Shown: positions 16,981 to 25,580 of the stretch, in pieces
How positions within the stretch are numbered: the stretch's first letter is position 1
Layout of the letters: each line of letters starts with the position of its first letter
Assembly: GCA_036960375.1 (NCBI GenBank)
Contig: JBALVY010000001.1
Coordinates: 806,001-870,000, forward strand
Length of the DNA: 64,000 bases
Direction of reading: 5' to 3'
Origin: CAWVSB01 sp036960375
GTDB lineage: Bacteria > Pseudomonadota > Gammaproteobacteria > Pseudomonadales > CAWVSB01
Translations under genes and position numbers: made by a program
Notes under the pieces: generated by a model
Database searches by the model: none
What the model was told of the DNA's origin: nothing
Seen by the model: the letters and a program-made list of their open reading frames with translations, nothing else

Positions 16981-18390
16981 ATGTCAGATGTAGCGACCGA
17001 AACAGTGGCCGAAATCGAAATTAGAGAAATGATGGCTCGCGCTCGGGCAGCCCAGCAGCAGATAGAAAACTACAGCCAAGAGCAGGTTGATGAATTGATT
17101 ACTGCTATGGTGTGGTCTGTGGCGCGCCCTGAAATTGCAGAAAAAATTGCCCGCTTTACCATTGAGGAAACTCAATTGGGTAATTATGACGGCAAGTACC
17201 TTAAAATATTCCGCAAAACTCGCGCTACCCTCTTTGACATTATTGATGATAAGTCAGTGGGCATTATTGAAGAGATACCCGAACGCAATATCGTCAAAAT
17301 TGCCAAACCCATAGGCGTTATTGGTGCGCTGTCACCTTCCACTAATCCCGAGGCGACGCCGGTCATTAAAGCTATCTCTGCAGTCAAAGGACGTAATGCC
17401 ATTATTGTTGCGCCGCACCCGCGCGCCAAGCTGACCAATAAAATGATTTGCGATTATATGCGCGAAGCTTTGGTCGCTTGTGGTGCGCCGGCAGATTTGG
17501 TGCAAAGTATTGATTTACCCTCGCTGGATAAAACCAACGAGCTGATGAAACAGTGTGACCGTGTTTTAGCCACAGGTGGTGGCGCCATGGTGACTGCCGC
17601 TTATTCCAGCGGTACGCCAGCACTCGGCGTGGGGGCGGGTAATGCCGTTATAACGGTAGATGATACGGCCGACCTGGATGAAGCAGCGGAGAAAATTCGC
17701 ATCTCCAAAACATTGGATCTAGCGGCCTCCTGTTCTTCCGATAACTCGGTATTGGTGTTTGAGTCTGTCTACGATGACTTACTTGAAAAGCTGCAGCACG
17801 AAGGCGGTTATCTGGTTAACGCTGAAGAAAAAACACAATTACAAAATACCATTTGGGTTGATGGTCATCTTAATACCGCGATTGTTGCCCAGCACGCGAC
17901 TATGATTGCTGGTATGGCGGGTATCAGTTTGCCTGAGGGCAAAACATTTTTTATCGTACCTGAAACTGGCGCCGGCCCTGATTCACCTTTTTCGGGTGAA
18001 AAAATGTCGGTCACTATGGCTTTTTACAAAGTGAAAGACATACATAGTGCCATCGTTATGACCAACGCTATTCAGTCCTACCAGGGCCAGGGTCATTCCT
18101 GTGGTATCTATTCCTATAATGACGACAATATTATGTTGTTCGCCAATAGCACCAAGACTTCTCGCGTTATGGTCAATCAGCCGCAATCGGCTTCGAATAG
18201 CGGTAACTTATGGAACGGCATGCGTCAGACCTTCTCTCTGGGCTGTGGCTCCTGGGGCGGCAATGCGACCAATAACAATATTACCTGGCGTGACCTGATC
18301 AATGAAACCTGGGTATCTAGGCCATTGGCTACGCCTAAACAGCTGCCTTCTGATGAAGAGCTGTTTGGTGCGGTAATGGATAAGTTTTAG
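16981..18390 (+). CDS. CoA-acylating aldehyde dehydrogenase (SauS/AdhE-N/EutE type)
   Basis: A 469-residue NAD-dependent aldehyde dehydrogenase of the acylating type: 'KPIGVIGALSPSTNPEATP' near residue 110, 'LATGGGAMVTAAYSSGTPALGVGAGN' around 197-221, and the catalytic Cys251 in 'AASCSSDNSV'. It resembles sulfoacetaldehyde dehydrogenase SauS more than MmsA. In this operon the pathway needs an enzyme turning methylmalonate semialdehyde into propionyl-CoA, and no MmsA is present, so this protein may fill that place. That role is inferred from neighbours. AGGAGA precedes the ATG at 16981. Confidence 0.8.
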   Translation: MSDVATETVAEIEIREMMARARAAQQQIENYSQEQVDELITAMVWSVARPEIAEKIARFTIEETQLGNYDGKYLKIFRKTRATLFDIIDDKSVGIIEEIPERNIVKIAKPIGVIGALSPSTNPEATPVIKAISAVKGRNAIIVAPHPRAKLTNKMICDYMREALVACGAPADLVQSIDLPSLDKTNELMKQCDRVLATGGGAMVTAAYSSGTPALGVGAGNAVITVDDTADLDEAAEKIRISKTLDLAASCSSDNSVLVFESVYDDLLEKLQHEGGYLVNAEEKTQLQNTIWVDGHLNTAIVAQHATMIAGMAGISLPEGKTFFIVPETGAGPDSPFSGEKMSVTMAFYKVKDIHSAIVMTNAIQSYQGQGHSCGIYSYNDDNIMLFANSTKTSRVMVNQPQSASNSGNLWNGMRQTFSLGCGSWGGNATNNNITWRDLINETWVSRPLATPKQLPSDEELFGAVMDKF

Positions 18391-18428
18391 TTGTTTCGGT
18401 TTAGAGAAAATAGCGAGAGAGGGTGTCG

Positions 18429-19589
18429 ATGAATTTTGATTTAAACGAAGATCAACTGGCATTTCAAGATGCCGCCAGATCATTCGCCGCAGGCGAGTTG
18501 ACGCCACAAGCCGCGCACTGGGATGAAAACAAGATTTTCCCGGTAGAGGTATTTAAGGCCGCAGGCGAGTTGGGTTTTATGGGTATGTACAGCCCCGAGC
18601 AGGACGGCGGTATGGCCTTATCTCGTCTGGATACGGCTATTATCCTGGAAGAGCTGGCTGCCGGGTGTACGTCTACTGCTGCATTTATGTCTATCCATAA
18701 TATGGCCACCTGGATGCTCTGTAGTTGGGGTACTGAAAGCCTGAGAGCCGAGTGGGCAGAGCCACTTACCGCAGGACAAAAACTGGCATCTTATTGTTTG
18801 ACCGAAGCGGGTGCAGGCAGCGATGCAGGCTCCTTGCGGACCTCGGCTCGCCGAGATGGCGATGACTATGTCATCAATGGCTCCAAAATGTTTATATCGG
18901 GTGCCGGTAGTACCGATGTATTAGTTGTTATGGTGCGTACCGGCGCTGATGGCCCCTCGGGTATTTCTGCCTTTGCGTTTCCGGCGGACCTGGAAGGCAT
19001 CCACTACGGTAAAAATGAAGACAAGATGGGTTGGAACTCACAGCCTACTCGCGCCATTACCTTTGAAGGTGTGCGCGTCCCGGCGAGTTGTCTGTTGGGG
19101 CAGGAAGGTGAAGGATTTAAGATTGCGATGAAAGGCCTTGATGGCGGCCGTATTAATATCGCCACCTGTTCTATCGGCGCAGCGCAAGCGACATTGAACC
19201 ATGCGCAAGCGTATATTAAGGAGCGTAATCAGTTTGGCAAGCCTATCGCCAGCTTTCAGGCTTTGCAGTTTAAGCTTGCAGATATGGTTACCGAGTTGGT
19301 AGCAGCGCGGCAAATGGTACGCCTGGCTGCGTTTAAGCTGGATAACAACGATGCGGACAAAACGACTTACTGTGCTATGGCCAAGCGTTTTGCTACCGAC
19401 GTCGGTTTTCAGGTTTGCAATGATGCGCTGCAGCTGCACGGCGGCTACGGTTATATTCGGGAATATCCCATTGAGCGTTTCTTTCGTGATGCCAGAGTGC
19501 ATCAAATTCTGGAAGGGACTAATGAAATTATGCGACTAATCACTGCCCGCAGGGTATTGGAAGATGGTGCAACAGAGGCAATTCGATGA
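18429..19589 (+). CDS. Acyl-CoA dehydrogenase, probable isobutyryl-CoA dehydrogenase
   Basis: A 386-residue FAD-dependent acyl-CoA dehydrogenase: 'CLTEAGAGSDAGSL' and 'GSKMFISGAG' in the FAD/substrate region, 'LHGGYGYIREYPIERFFRDARV' and the catalytic Glu in 'QILEGTNEIMR' near the C-terminus. Between an acylating aldehyde dehydrogenase and crotonase, HIBCH and HIBADH genes, oxidation of isobutyryl-CoA to methacrylyl-CoA is the expected step. ATG at 18429 is chosen because AGAGAGGG lies six bases upstream; an in-frame GTG sits six bases earlier. Its stop overlaps the next start (ATGA). Confidence 0.88.
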   Translation: MNFDLNEDQLAFQDAARSFAAGELTPQAAHWDENKIFPVEVFKAAGELGFMGMYSPEQDGGMALSRLDTAIILEELAAGCTSTAAFMSIHNMATWMLCSWGTESLRAEWAEPLTAGQKLASYCLTEAGAGSDAGSLRTSARRDGDDYVINGSKMFISGAGSTDVLVVMVRTGADGPSGISAFAFPADLEGIHYGKNEDKMGWNSQPTRAITFEGVRVPASCLLGQEGEGFKIAMKGLDGGRINIATCSIGAAQATLNHAQAYIKERNQFGKPIASFQALQFKLADMVTELVAARQMVRLAAFKLDNNDADKTTYCAMAKRFATDVGFQVCNDALQLHGGYGYIREYPIERFFRDARVHQILEGTNEIMRLITARRVLEDGATEAIR

Positions 19590-20362
19590 GTGAACTTTTA
19601 AAGCTGGAAAAACGCGGCCACATAGCCATTATTACCATGAACAATCCGCCGGCCAATACCTGGACTGAGGATAGCCTTAATTATTTGGCCGAGCTGGTAG
19701 AGGGGCTGAATGACGACCCTGAAAACTATGGCTTGGTCATCGCCAGCGAGAGCGAGAAGTTCTTTAGTGCAGGTGCTGATCTCAACGACTTCAATCACGA
19801 CGATAAAGGCAAGGCCTTCAGCTTTATTAATGCCTTTGGTCATGCGTTTCATACCTTGGCCAATTACCAGGGTTTTTCTATTGCAGCAATAACCGGCTTT
19901 GCCATGGGCGGTGGCCTGGAAGTGGCTTTAGCCTGTGATCTGCGCGTGGCTGAAACGCAGGCTCAAATGGCGCTGCCAGAAGCGGCTGTGGGTTTGTTGC
20001 CCGGCGGTTTGGGTAGTCAGCATTTACCCTGGTTGGTCGGTGAGGCCTGGGCCAAGCGAATGATGTTATTGGGTGAGCGTATTAAAGCCGATAAAGCGCT
20101 GGAAATTGGTTTGGTGCAAGAGGTAGTTGAAACGGGTAAAGCATTGGAAACCGCTCTGGCATTGGTCGCCAAAGTAGAGAAACAATCACCCACTTCGGTA
20201 AGGTTTTGCAAGCAGCTGATTCATGCAGCGCGCACTCAGCCTATGGACAGCGCCGGTACGCTGGAGCGCGAATTGTTTGTTAAATTATGGGATACCCAAG
20301 ATCAAAAAGAAGGCGTAGCGGCCTTTGTCGACAAACGTAAACCCGACTGGAAGAATTGCTAG
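19586..20362 (+). CDS. Enoyl-CoA hydratase (probable methacrylyl-CoA hydratase)
   Basis: A 258-residue crotonase with the oxyanion-hole segment 'FSAGADLNDF' and both catalytic glutamates of true hydratases, in 'GGGLEVALACDLR' and 'LPEAAVGLLPGGLG'. It should hydrate methacrylyl-CoA to 3-hydroxyisobutyryl-CoA in valine degradation. The start overlaps the acyl-CoA dehydrogenase stop by four bases. The following hydrolase gene belongs to the same superfamily but lacks this hydratase pattern, so the two are not redundant. Confidence 0.88.
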   Translation: MSELLKLEKRGHIAIITMNNPPANTWTEDSLNYLAELVEGLNDDPENYGLVIASESEKFFSAGADLNDFNHDDKGKAFSFINAFGHAFHTLANYQGFSIAAITGFAMGGGLEVALACDLRVAETQAQMALPEAAVGLLPGGLGSQHLPWLVGEAWAKRMMLLGERIKADKALEIGLVQEVVETGKALETALALVAKVEKQSPTSVRFCKQLIHAARTQPMDSAGTLERELFVKLWDTQDQKEGVAAFVDKRKPDWKNC

Positions 20363-21486
20363 TGCCAGAGAGCACGGCTATGACAGCTGCCGTAGTCCTC
20401 TTTGAGGAGCGACAGGCCGGCAGCAAGAAAATTGCTATCGCCACTCTCAATGTCGAGAAGACCTTGAATTCACTGTCTTTGGCGATGGTCGAATTGCTCA
20501 CGCCTCAGTTGCAGGCATGGGCTGATGACGACGCAGTGGCCTGTGTGTTTCTGCAGGGCGCAGGTGACAAGGCCTTTTGTGCTGGTGGTGACGTAGTGGC
20601 ATTGCACAATGGTTCTGCCGCCTACGGTGAGGAATTGCCCAGCAGTTATTGTACCGAGTTCTTCGAGCAGGAATATCGTCTCGACTACTTAATACATACC
20701 TATGCTAAACCACTCATTGTATGGGCCAACGGTATCGTGATGGGCGGTGGCCTGGGTTTAATGAGTGGCGCTTCACATAGAGTCGTTACCGAGTCGACCC
20801 GTATGGCGATGCCGGAAATCACTATCGGTTTATACCCCGATGTCGGTGGCACCTGGTTTTTGAATCGTGCGCCCGGTCGCAGTGGTTTATTTCTTGGCCT
20901 GACCGGTGCCAACATTAATGCCAGTGACGCCATATTTATTGGCTATGCCGACAGGCTCATTAAACACGATCAAAAGAGCGCCCTGTTGGATGCTCTGGTT
21001 GATACTGACTGGGCTGCCGATAGTGCGGACAATTTGGTTGAGCATTTACTGGCGCGGTTTGAGGAGTCGTTTGACGGTGATAAGCCTGCAGACAATGTCG
21101 CTCAGCATATGGATTGGATTAATACCGTTACACAGGGTGACGATCTGCTTGGCATCATTGAGGCCATCACTAGCTATAGCGGCGATGATTCCTGGTGTCA
21201 GCGTGCGGCCAGAACTTTGGCTTCAGGCTGTCCGGTGACACCTTTTTTGGTGTGGGAGCAGCTCGCCCGGGGCAAAGATATGACTTTGGCCGATGTATTT
21301 CGCATGGAGCTGACCATGTCCAGTAATTGCGCACGACTAGGGCACTTTAAAGAAGGTGTACGTGCGTTGTTGGTTGACAAGGATCGCAGTCCGCAGTTTG
21401 TTCCAGCGAGTTTTGCTGAAGTAACACCGGCAATGGTTGAAGCACATTTTGAAATGAGCGACGTCAATCCGCTATCGGATCTTTAA
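20362..21486 (+). CDS. 3-hydroxyisobutyryl-CoA hydrolase (HIBCH type)
   Basis: This 374-residue crotonase-fold protein is about 110 residues longer than the hydratase and has the HIBCH signatures: 'KAFCAGGDVVAL', 'GIVMGGGLGLMSGASHRVV' and 'MPEITIGLYPDVGGTWFL' with the catalytic Glu and Asp. It frees 3-hydroxyisobutyrate from CoA, which allows the next enzyme to oxidise it. GTG at 20362 overlaps the previous stop by one base and has GGAAG seven to eight bases upstream; ATG at 20380 is the alternative start. Confidence 0.85.
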   Translation: MPESTAMTAAVVLFEERQAGSKKIAIATLNVEKTLNSLSLAMVELLTPQLQAWADDDAVACVFLQGAGDKAFCAGGDVVALHNGSAAYGEELPSSYCTEFFEQEYRLDYLIHTYAKPLIVWANGIVMGGGLGLMSGASHRVVTESTRMAMPEITIGLYPDVGGTWFLNRAPGRSGLFLGLTGANINASDAIFIGYADRLIKHDQKSALLDALVDTDWAADSADNLVEHLLARFEESFDGDKPADNVAQHMDWINTVTQGDDLLGIIEAITSYSGDDSWCQRAARTLASGCPVTPFLVWEQLARGKDMTLADVFRMELTMSSNCARLGHFKEGVRALLVDKDRSPQFVPASFAEVTPAMVEAHFEMSDVNPLSDL

Positions 21487-21524
21487 GGCATCGAATTGAG
21501 TATCAATACATATTGGAGTGAACA

Positions 21525-22424
21525 ATGAAACAGACAGTAGCGTTTATTGGCCTGGGTAATATGGGCGGCCCTATGGCGGTTAATCTGGTTAAAGCGGGGT
21601 TTCAGGTTAAGGCCTTTGATCTGTCTGAGTCAGCCCTTGCGCTGGCTGGCGATGCCGGTTGTGAGACCTTTACTGCGGCTGAAAGTGCTGTTGAAGATGT
21701 TGATTTTGTTGTATCGATGTTGCCGTCAGGGCAAATAGTGGAAGCTGTGTATATCGATGGCACCAAGTTACTCGACTATATTCCGCAGACGGCTTTGATT
21801 ATGGACTGTTCTACCGTATCAGCCCAGAGTTCAAGACGCTTGGCCATCGAGGCCGCCAGCAGAGGTATTTGCGCTATCGACGCGCCCGTTTCCGGCGGTA
21901 TTGCCGCGGCGGCGGCAGGTACACTGGCCTTTATGTGTGGGGGTGCGGAAGATGCCGTTGAAGCAGCTCGGCCGGTATTGTCTGCGATGGGGGCTAATGT
22001 ATTCCGTGCCGGCGATAGTGGCGCGGGTCAGGTGGCTAAAATTTGTAACAATATGCTGTTGGCCATTCATATGGCCGGTACTGCTGAAGCCTTGCAATTG
22101 GGCGTGGACAACGGGCTGGACCCGGCTACCTTAAGCGAGATCATGTTAAAGAGCTCGGGCAGCAATTGGTCGCTGGAGAAATACAATCCGTATCCTGGCG
22201 TGATGGACGGCTCTGCTGCCAGTCGCAATTATGAAGGCGGCTTCCAGGTTGACCTTATGTTGAAGGATTTGGGCTTGGCTACGCAGGCGGCATTGGCCAG
22301 TCAGTCATCGACTCCCATGGGTTCCTCTGCTCGTAGTCTGTTTAATCTGCATAAAAATAGCAGTGGCGAAGACAAAGGTAGCAAAGACTTCTCCAGCATT
22401 CAGCAGCTTTACAGTAAGAGTTAA
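21525..22424 (+). CDS. mmsB: 3-hydroxyisobutyrate dehydrogenase
   Basis: A 299-residue beta-hydroxyacid dehydrogenase: NAD-binding 'IGLGNMGGPMAVNLVKAG' at the N-terminus, substrate-binding 'DAPVSGGIAAAAAGT' at 119-133, and the catalytic Lys172 in 'GAGQVAKICNNML'. It oxidises 3-hydroxyisobutyrate to methylmalonate semialdehyde, the substrate expected for the acylating aldehyde dehydrogenase that opens the operon. GGAG lies before the ATG, and a rho-independent terminator follows 17 bases after the stop. Confidence 0.93.
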   Translation: MKQTVAFIGLGNMGGPMAVNLVKAGFQVKAFDLSESALALAGDAGCETFTAAESAVEDVDFVVSMLPSGQIVEAVYIDGTKLLDYIPQTALIMDCSTVSAQSSRRLAIEAASRGICAIDAPVSGGIAAAAAGTLAFMCGGAEDAVEAARPVLSAMGANVFRAGDSGAGQVAKICNNMLLAIHMAGTAEALQLGVDNGLDPATLSEIMLKSSGSNWSLEKYNPYPGVMDGSAASRNYEGGFQVDLMLKDLGLATQAALASQSSTPMGSSARSLFNLHKNSSGEDKGSKDFSSIQQLYSKS

Positions 22425-22440
22425 ACTTAGGCTCGGTTAA

Positions 22441-22466
22441 AAAGGTCGGCATTGCCGGCCTTTTTT
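22441..22466 (+). terminator. Rho-independent terminator of the valine operon
   Basis: AAAGGTCGGC pairs with GCCGGCCTTT around a three-base ATT loop (one G-T pair), followed directly by a run of T to 22466. It ends the mmsB transcript just before the glyA promoter region. Confidence 0.85.
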
Positions 22467-22534
22467 GCCTTTTGCATCAAGATCAATTTGTGTACAATTC
22501 GCGCTCATTTGGCCCACCCCTTGGAATCAGGACT

Positions 22535-23797
22535 ATGTTCGATAAAACACAGACCATTGCTACCTATGACCCCGAAATCTGGCAGTCTATTCAGGACGAA
22601 GATCAGCGTCAGGAACAGCATATTGAGCTTATCGCCAGCGAAAATTATACCAGCCCTATGGTAATGGCAGCTCAGGGTACCAAGATGACTAACAAATACG
22701 CTGAGGGTTATCCCGGTAAGCGTTATTACGGTGGTTGTGAATTTGTCGATAAAGCTGAGGTGTTAGCGATCGAACGGGTAAAAGCCTTGTTTGGCGCCGA
22801 CTATGCCAATGTGCAGCCACATTCTGGCTCGCAGGCCAATAGTGCTGTGTATCTGGCTTTAGTTTCGCCTGGCGATACGATCCTGGGTATGAGCCTGGAT
22901 GCTGGTGGGCATTTGACTCACGGTGCCAAGCCAAACTTCTCCGGCAAGGTGTATAACGCAGTGCAGTACGGCCTTAACCCTGAGACAGGCTGTGTCGATT
23001 ATGACGAAATAGAGCGTTTGGCTATTGAGTGCCAGCCTAAAATGATTGTGGCGGGTTTCTCTGCCTATTCCCAGATCATGGATTGGGCGCGTTTCCGTGA
23101 GATTGCAGACAAAGTAGGTGCATACCTGTTTGTCGACATGGCTCACGTTGCCGGTTTGGTTGCTGCAGGTTTGTATCCCAACCCTGTACCGCATGCCGAC
23201 GTGGTCACCTCGACTACACATAAAACCCTGCGCGGCCCGCGTGGTGGTGTGATTCTTGCGCGAGCCAATGAAGCGCTGGAAAAGAAATTTAATTCAGCGG
23301 TATTTCCCGGTGGCCAGGGTGGCCCACTGATGCACGTGATTGCCGCCAAGGCGATTGCATTTAAAGAAGCCTCAGAGCCGGAATTCAAAACCTATCAACA
23401 GCAGGTTGTGAAAAATGCCAAGGCAATGGCCGCTACTTTCAATGAGCGTGGAATAAAGATTGTTTCTGGCGGTACCGAGAACCACTTGATGTTGGTAGAC
23501 CTGATTGGAAAAACCTATACCGGTAAAGATGCTGATGCTGCCTTGGGTCAGGCCTATATTACGGTAAATAAAAACGCGGTTCCCAATGATCCTCGTTCGC
23601 CTTTTGTGACCTCCGGCCTGCGTGTAGGTACGCCTGCTATCACCACTCGTGGTTTTGCTGAAGAAGAAACTGTACAGCTGACTCATTGGATGTGTGATGT
23701 TTTGGATAGTTTGGAAAGTGGAAACTCCGAAGCAGTTATCGCTGAAGTTAAGGTCAAGGTACTGGAGATTTGTTCGCGCTTTCCAGTCTACGGCTAG
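22535..23797 (+). CDS. glyA: Serine hydroxymethyltransferase
   Basis: GlyA interconverts serine and glycine with tetrahydrofolate and feeds the one-carbon pool. The 420-residue product has the PLP Lys230 in 'VVTSTTHKTLRGPRGG', 'IASENYTSPMVMAAQGT' and 'NKYAEGYPGKRYYGGC' at the N-terminus, and the usual length. ATG at 22535 (MFDKTQT) is chosen over an upstream in-frame codon because the enzyme family begins here. TACAAT at 22493-22498 could be its -10 box. It is monocistronic and convergent with the urease operon. Confidence 0.97.
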   Translation: MFDKTQTIATYDPEIWQSIQDEDQRQEQHIELIASENYTSPMVMAAQGTKMTNKYAEGYPGKRYYGGCEFVDKAEVLAIERVKALFGADYANVQPHSGSQANSAVYLALVSPGDTILGMSLDAGGHLTHGAKPNFSGKVYNAVQYGLNPETGCVDYDEIERLAIECQPKMIVAGFSAYSQIMDWARFREIADKVGAYLFVDMAHVAGLVAAGLYPNPVPHADVVTSTTHKTLRGPRGGVILARANEALEKKFNSAVFPGGQGGPLMHVIAAKAIAFKEASEPEFKTYQQQVVKNAKAMAATFNERGIKIVSGGTENHLMLVDLIGKTYTGKDADAALGQAYITVNKNAVPNDPRSPFVTSGLRVGTPAITTRGFAEEETVQLTHWMCDVLDSLESGNSEAVIAEVKVKVLEICSRFPVYG

Positions 23798-23811
23798 AGC
23801 CTTGAAGAGAT

Positions 23812-23841
23812 AAAAAAGCGGAGCCTGGGCTGCGCTTTTTT
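23812..23841. terminator. Bidirectional terminator between glyA and ureG
   Basis: AAAAAAGCG and CGCTTTTTT flank an inner AGCC-TG-GGCT stem, separated by one G-G mismatch. The A- and T-runs on both sides make it a good intrinsic terminator for both convergent transcripts. Confidence 0.88.
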
Positions 23842-23860
23842 ATTGTCGGCTTATTCGCAA

Positions 23861-24469
23861 TTAGGCCAACATTCCCCGGTCAATCACAAACGCGATAATC
23901 TCATCCAAGCCGTCGCCGGTTTTCATATTGGCGAATACAAACGGTTTGTCGCCGCGCATTTTGCGCGAGTCTCTATCCATGACCTCTAGCGATGCGCCCA
24001 CAAATGGCGCCAGATCAATTTTATTGATGATCAATAAGTCAGATTTAGTAATACCTGGGCCTCCTTTGCGAGGGATTTTGTCGCCAGCCGATACATCGAT
24101 CACGTAGAGCGTTAAGTCAGATAATTCAGGACTAAAGGTCGCGGCCAGATTGTCACCGCCGCTTTCGATAATGACCAGGTCGAGCCCCGGGTGTCGCTCG
24201 GCTAGTTCATCGATAGCGGCCAAATTCATCGAAGCGTCTTCTCGAATAGCGGTATGTGGGCAGCCACCGGTTTCGACACCGATAATTCGGTCGGCAGCCA
24301 GTGCATCGTTGCGCATCAGAAACTGCTCATCTTCGCGGGTATAAATATCGTTAGTCACCACGGCCATGTTGTAGCGGTCGCGTAGTGCCAGACAGAGTTT
24401 TTCCAGTAGGGCAGTTTTGCCAGAGCCCACAGGACCGCCAACGCCAATTCTTAAAGTATCAGTACTCAT
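23861..24469 (-). CDS. ureG: Urease accessory GTPase UreG
   Basis: UreG is the SIMIBI GTPase that delivers nickel to apo-urease together with UreD and UreF. The product from ATG 24469 is 202 aa, matching the family, with P-loop 'GGPVGSGKTALLEK', the Cys-Pro-His nickel motif in 'ETGGCPHTAIREDAS', 'IIESGGDNLAATFSPEL' and 'INKIDLAPFVGA'. AAGGA six bases upstream supports this start rather than an in-frame codon at 24511. It is the last gene of the urease operon, seven bases after ureF. Confidence 0.96.
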   Translation of the reverse strand: MSTDTLRIGVGGPVGSGKTALLEKLCLALRDRYNMAVVTNDIYTREDEQFLMRNDALAADRIIGVETGGCPHTAIREDASMNLAAIDELAERHPGLDLVIIESGGDNLAATFSPELSDLTLYVIDVSAGDKIPRKGGPGITKSDLLIINKIDLAPFVGASLEVMDRDSRKMRGDKPFVFANMKTGDGLDEIIAFVIDRGMLA

Positions 24470-24476
24470 GACATCC

Positions 24477-25145
24477 TTAGCTTCTAAATAATCGTGTATG
24501 TTGGGTTTCATGCAGGGCGCTGGCTAATGCCAGGCCTGGCAGGGTAGAGCCAATATCTTCATCCCCAATGTGCAGGCCGGTGTTTGCCGCAGTGCGGAGA
24601 TCTTCTTCCAGTTGAATCAATATGCGCTGGCCTGCAGTCTGTCCTAATGGCACCGTTTTGATGGCGGCGGCAACCTGGTTTTCGGCCCAGGACCAGACGT
24701 AACCGAGTGCGCCGGTGTGTAAAGGGATTTCCCAATATACCAGCGCTAATGCAAACGCTGCGGGCAGGCTGGGTTCTGCGAGTATTTTAGCTTCACCGCA
24801 GCCAAGAGAGTCTAAAAGTCGCATTAGCGCCTTGCCTGTGGCTGCGTCTTCCTGGCGTAATTCTGCACTTTCCCTGCACGCCAGAGAATACTGGTTCCAG
24901 CTTTTTAGCTGATCAAATTCTTGGTCTTGCCAGCTACTATAGCAGCGCGCCAGCAGGGGAATATCGACATGGCTGAGGCCGTGTTCCAATACCCCGCCAA
25001 TCCAATCTGCGGTACCCTCTTCGTCGTTTATCCAGTTCGATTCGATAGCGTATTCGAGCCCCTGCGAATAGGCAAAGGATCCTATGGGTAAGGCAGGGCT
25101 TACCAGTTGCATCAAGCGCAGCAGCGCAGTTTGATCAGTGCTCAT
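24477..25145 (-). CDS. ureF: Urease accessory protein UreF
   Basis: UreF is the all-helical accessory protein that docks UreG on the UreD-urease complex. The N-terminal pattern 'LMQLVSPALPIGSFAYSQGLEYAIE' is diagnostic, as are 'ARCYSSWQDQEFDQL' and 'RQEDAATGKALMRLL'. The ATG at 25145 gives 222 aa and overlaps the end of ureE by 11 bases; a GTG at 25163 is an alternative. The C-terminus ends in 'ALHETQHTRLFRS', typical of the family. Confidence 0.94.
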   Translation of the reverse strand: MSTDQTALLRLMQLVSPALPIGSFAYSQGLEYAIESNWINDEEGTADWIGGVLEHGLSHVDIPLLARCYSSWQDQEFDQLKSWNQYSLACRESAELRQEDAATGKALMRLLDSLGCGEAKILAEPSLPAAFALALVYWEIPLHTGALGYVWSWAENQVAAAIKTVPLGQTAGQRILIQLEEDLRTAANTGLHIGDEDIGSTLPGLALASALHETQHTRLFRS

Positions 25146-25572
25146 GCTGGCTGCCGTATGCACCGCTTTCGGGGTTGAAACTGGTATTGAGCAACGATAC
25201 CTGCAGACCGAAATTCTCGCACAGCTCTTGTAATACGTGATCTGGCTGAAAGCGTATCTCTAAAACACCGACTTCCAGTGGCGTATGGCGGTTGCCCAGG
25301 TGGTAACAGAGCTTGGCAAAGTTGTGCCAATCATTTGTGCTGGCCACAGCGACTGCTTCGTCTGCTGCCTGCACCAATATGTATTGCCCGCAATCGGTTT
25401 CCAATACGTCGCCATGGCGCAATACCTTACCGCGTTCCAGAAACAAACCCAGCTCATGGCCTTGTAGTGTGACGGTTTTTAATCGGCCTTTTTTGCGCTG
25501 TTCAAAGCTCAGTACCACGCTGTCATCGCAGTTGCCGTGGTGGTGGCTATGTTTGTGTATGGCTTTTAGCAC
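25135..25572 (-). CDS. ureE: Urease nickel metallochaperone UreE
   Basis: UreE stores and donates nickel during urease maturation. The product is 145 aa from a GTG start (25572) with AGGTGA five bases upstream. The family core 'RKKGRLKTVTLQGHELGLFLERG', 'LVQAADEAVAVAS' and 'LCYHLGNRHTPLEV' is present. Histidine clusters are at both ends: HKHSHHHG near the N-terminus, where UreE proteins usually have none, and only a short GSQHEH at the C-terminus. This may shift part of the metal-binding capacity to the N-terminus. Confidence 0.93.
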   Translation of the reverse strand: MLKAIHKHSHHHGNCDDSVVLSFEQRKKGRLKTVTLQGHELGLFLERGKVLRHGDVLETDCGQYILVQAADEAVAVASTNDWHNFAKLCYHLGNRHTPLEVGVLEIRFQPDHVLQELCENFGLQVSLLNTSFNPESGAYGSQHEH

Positions 25573-25580
25573 GATGTCAC

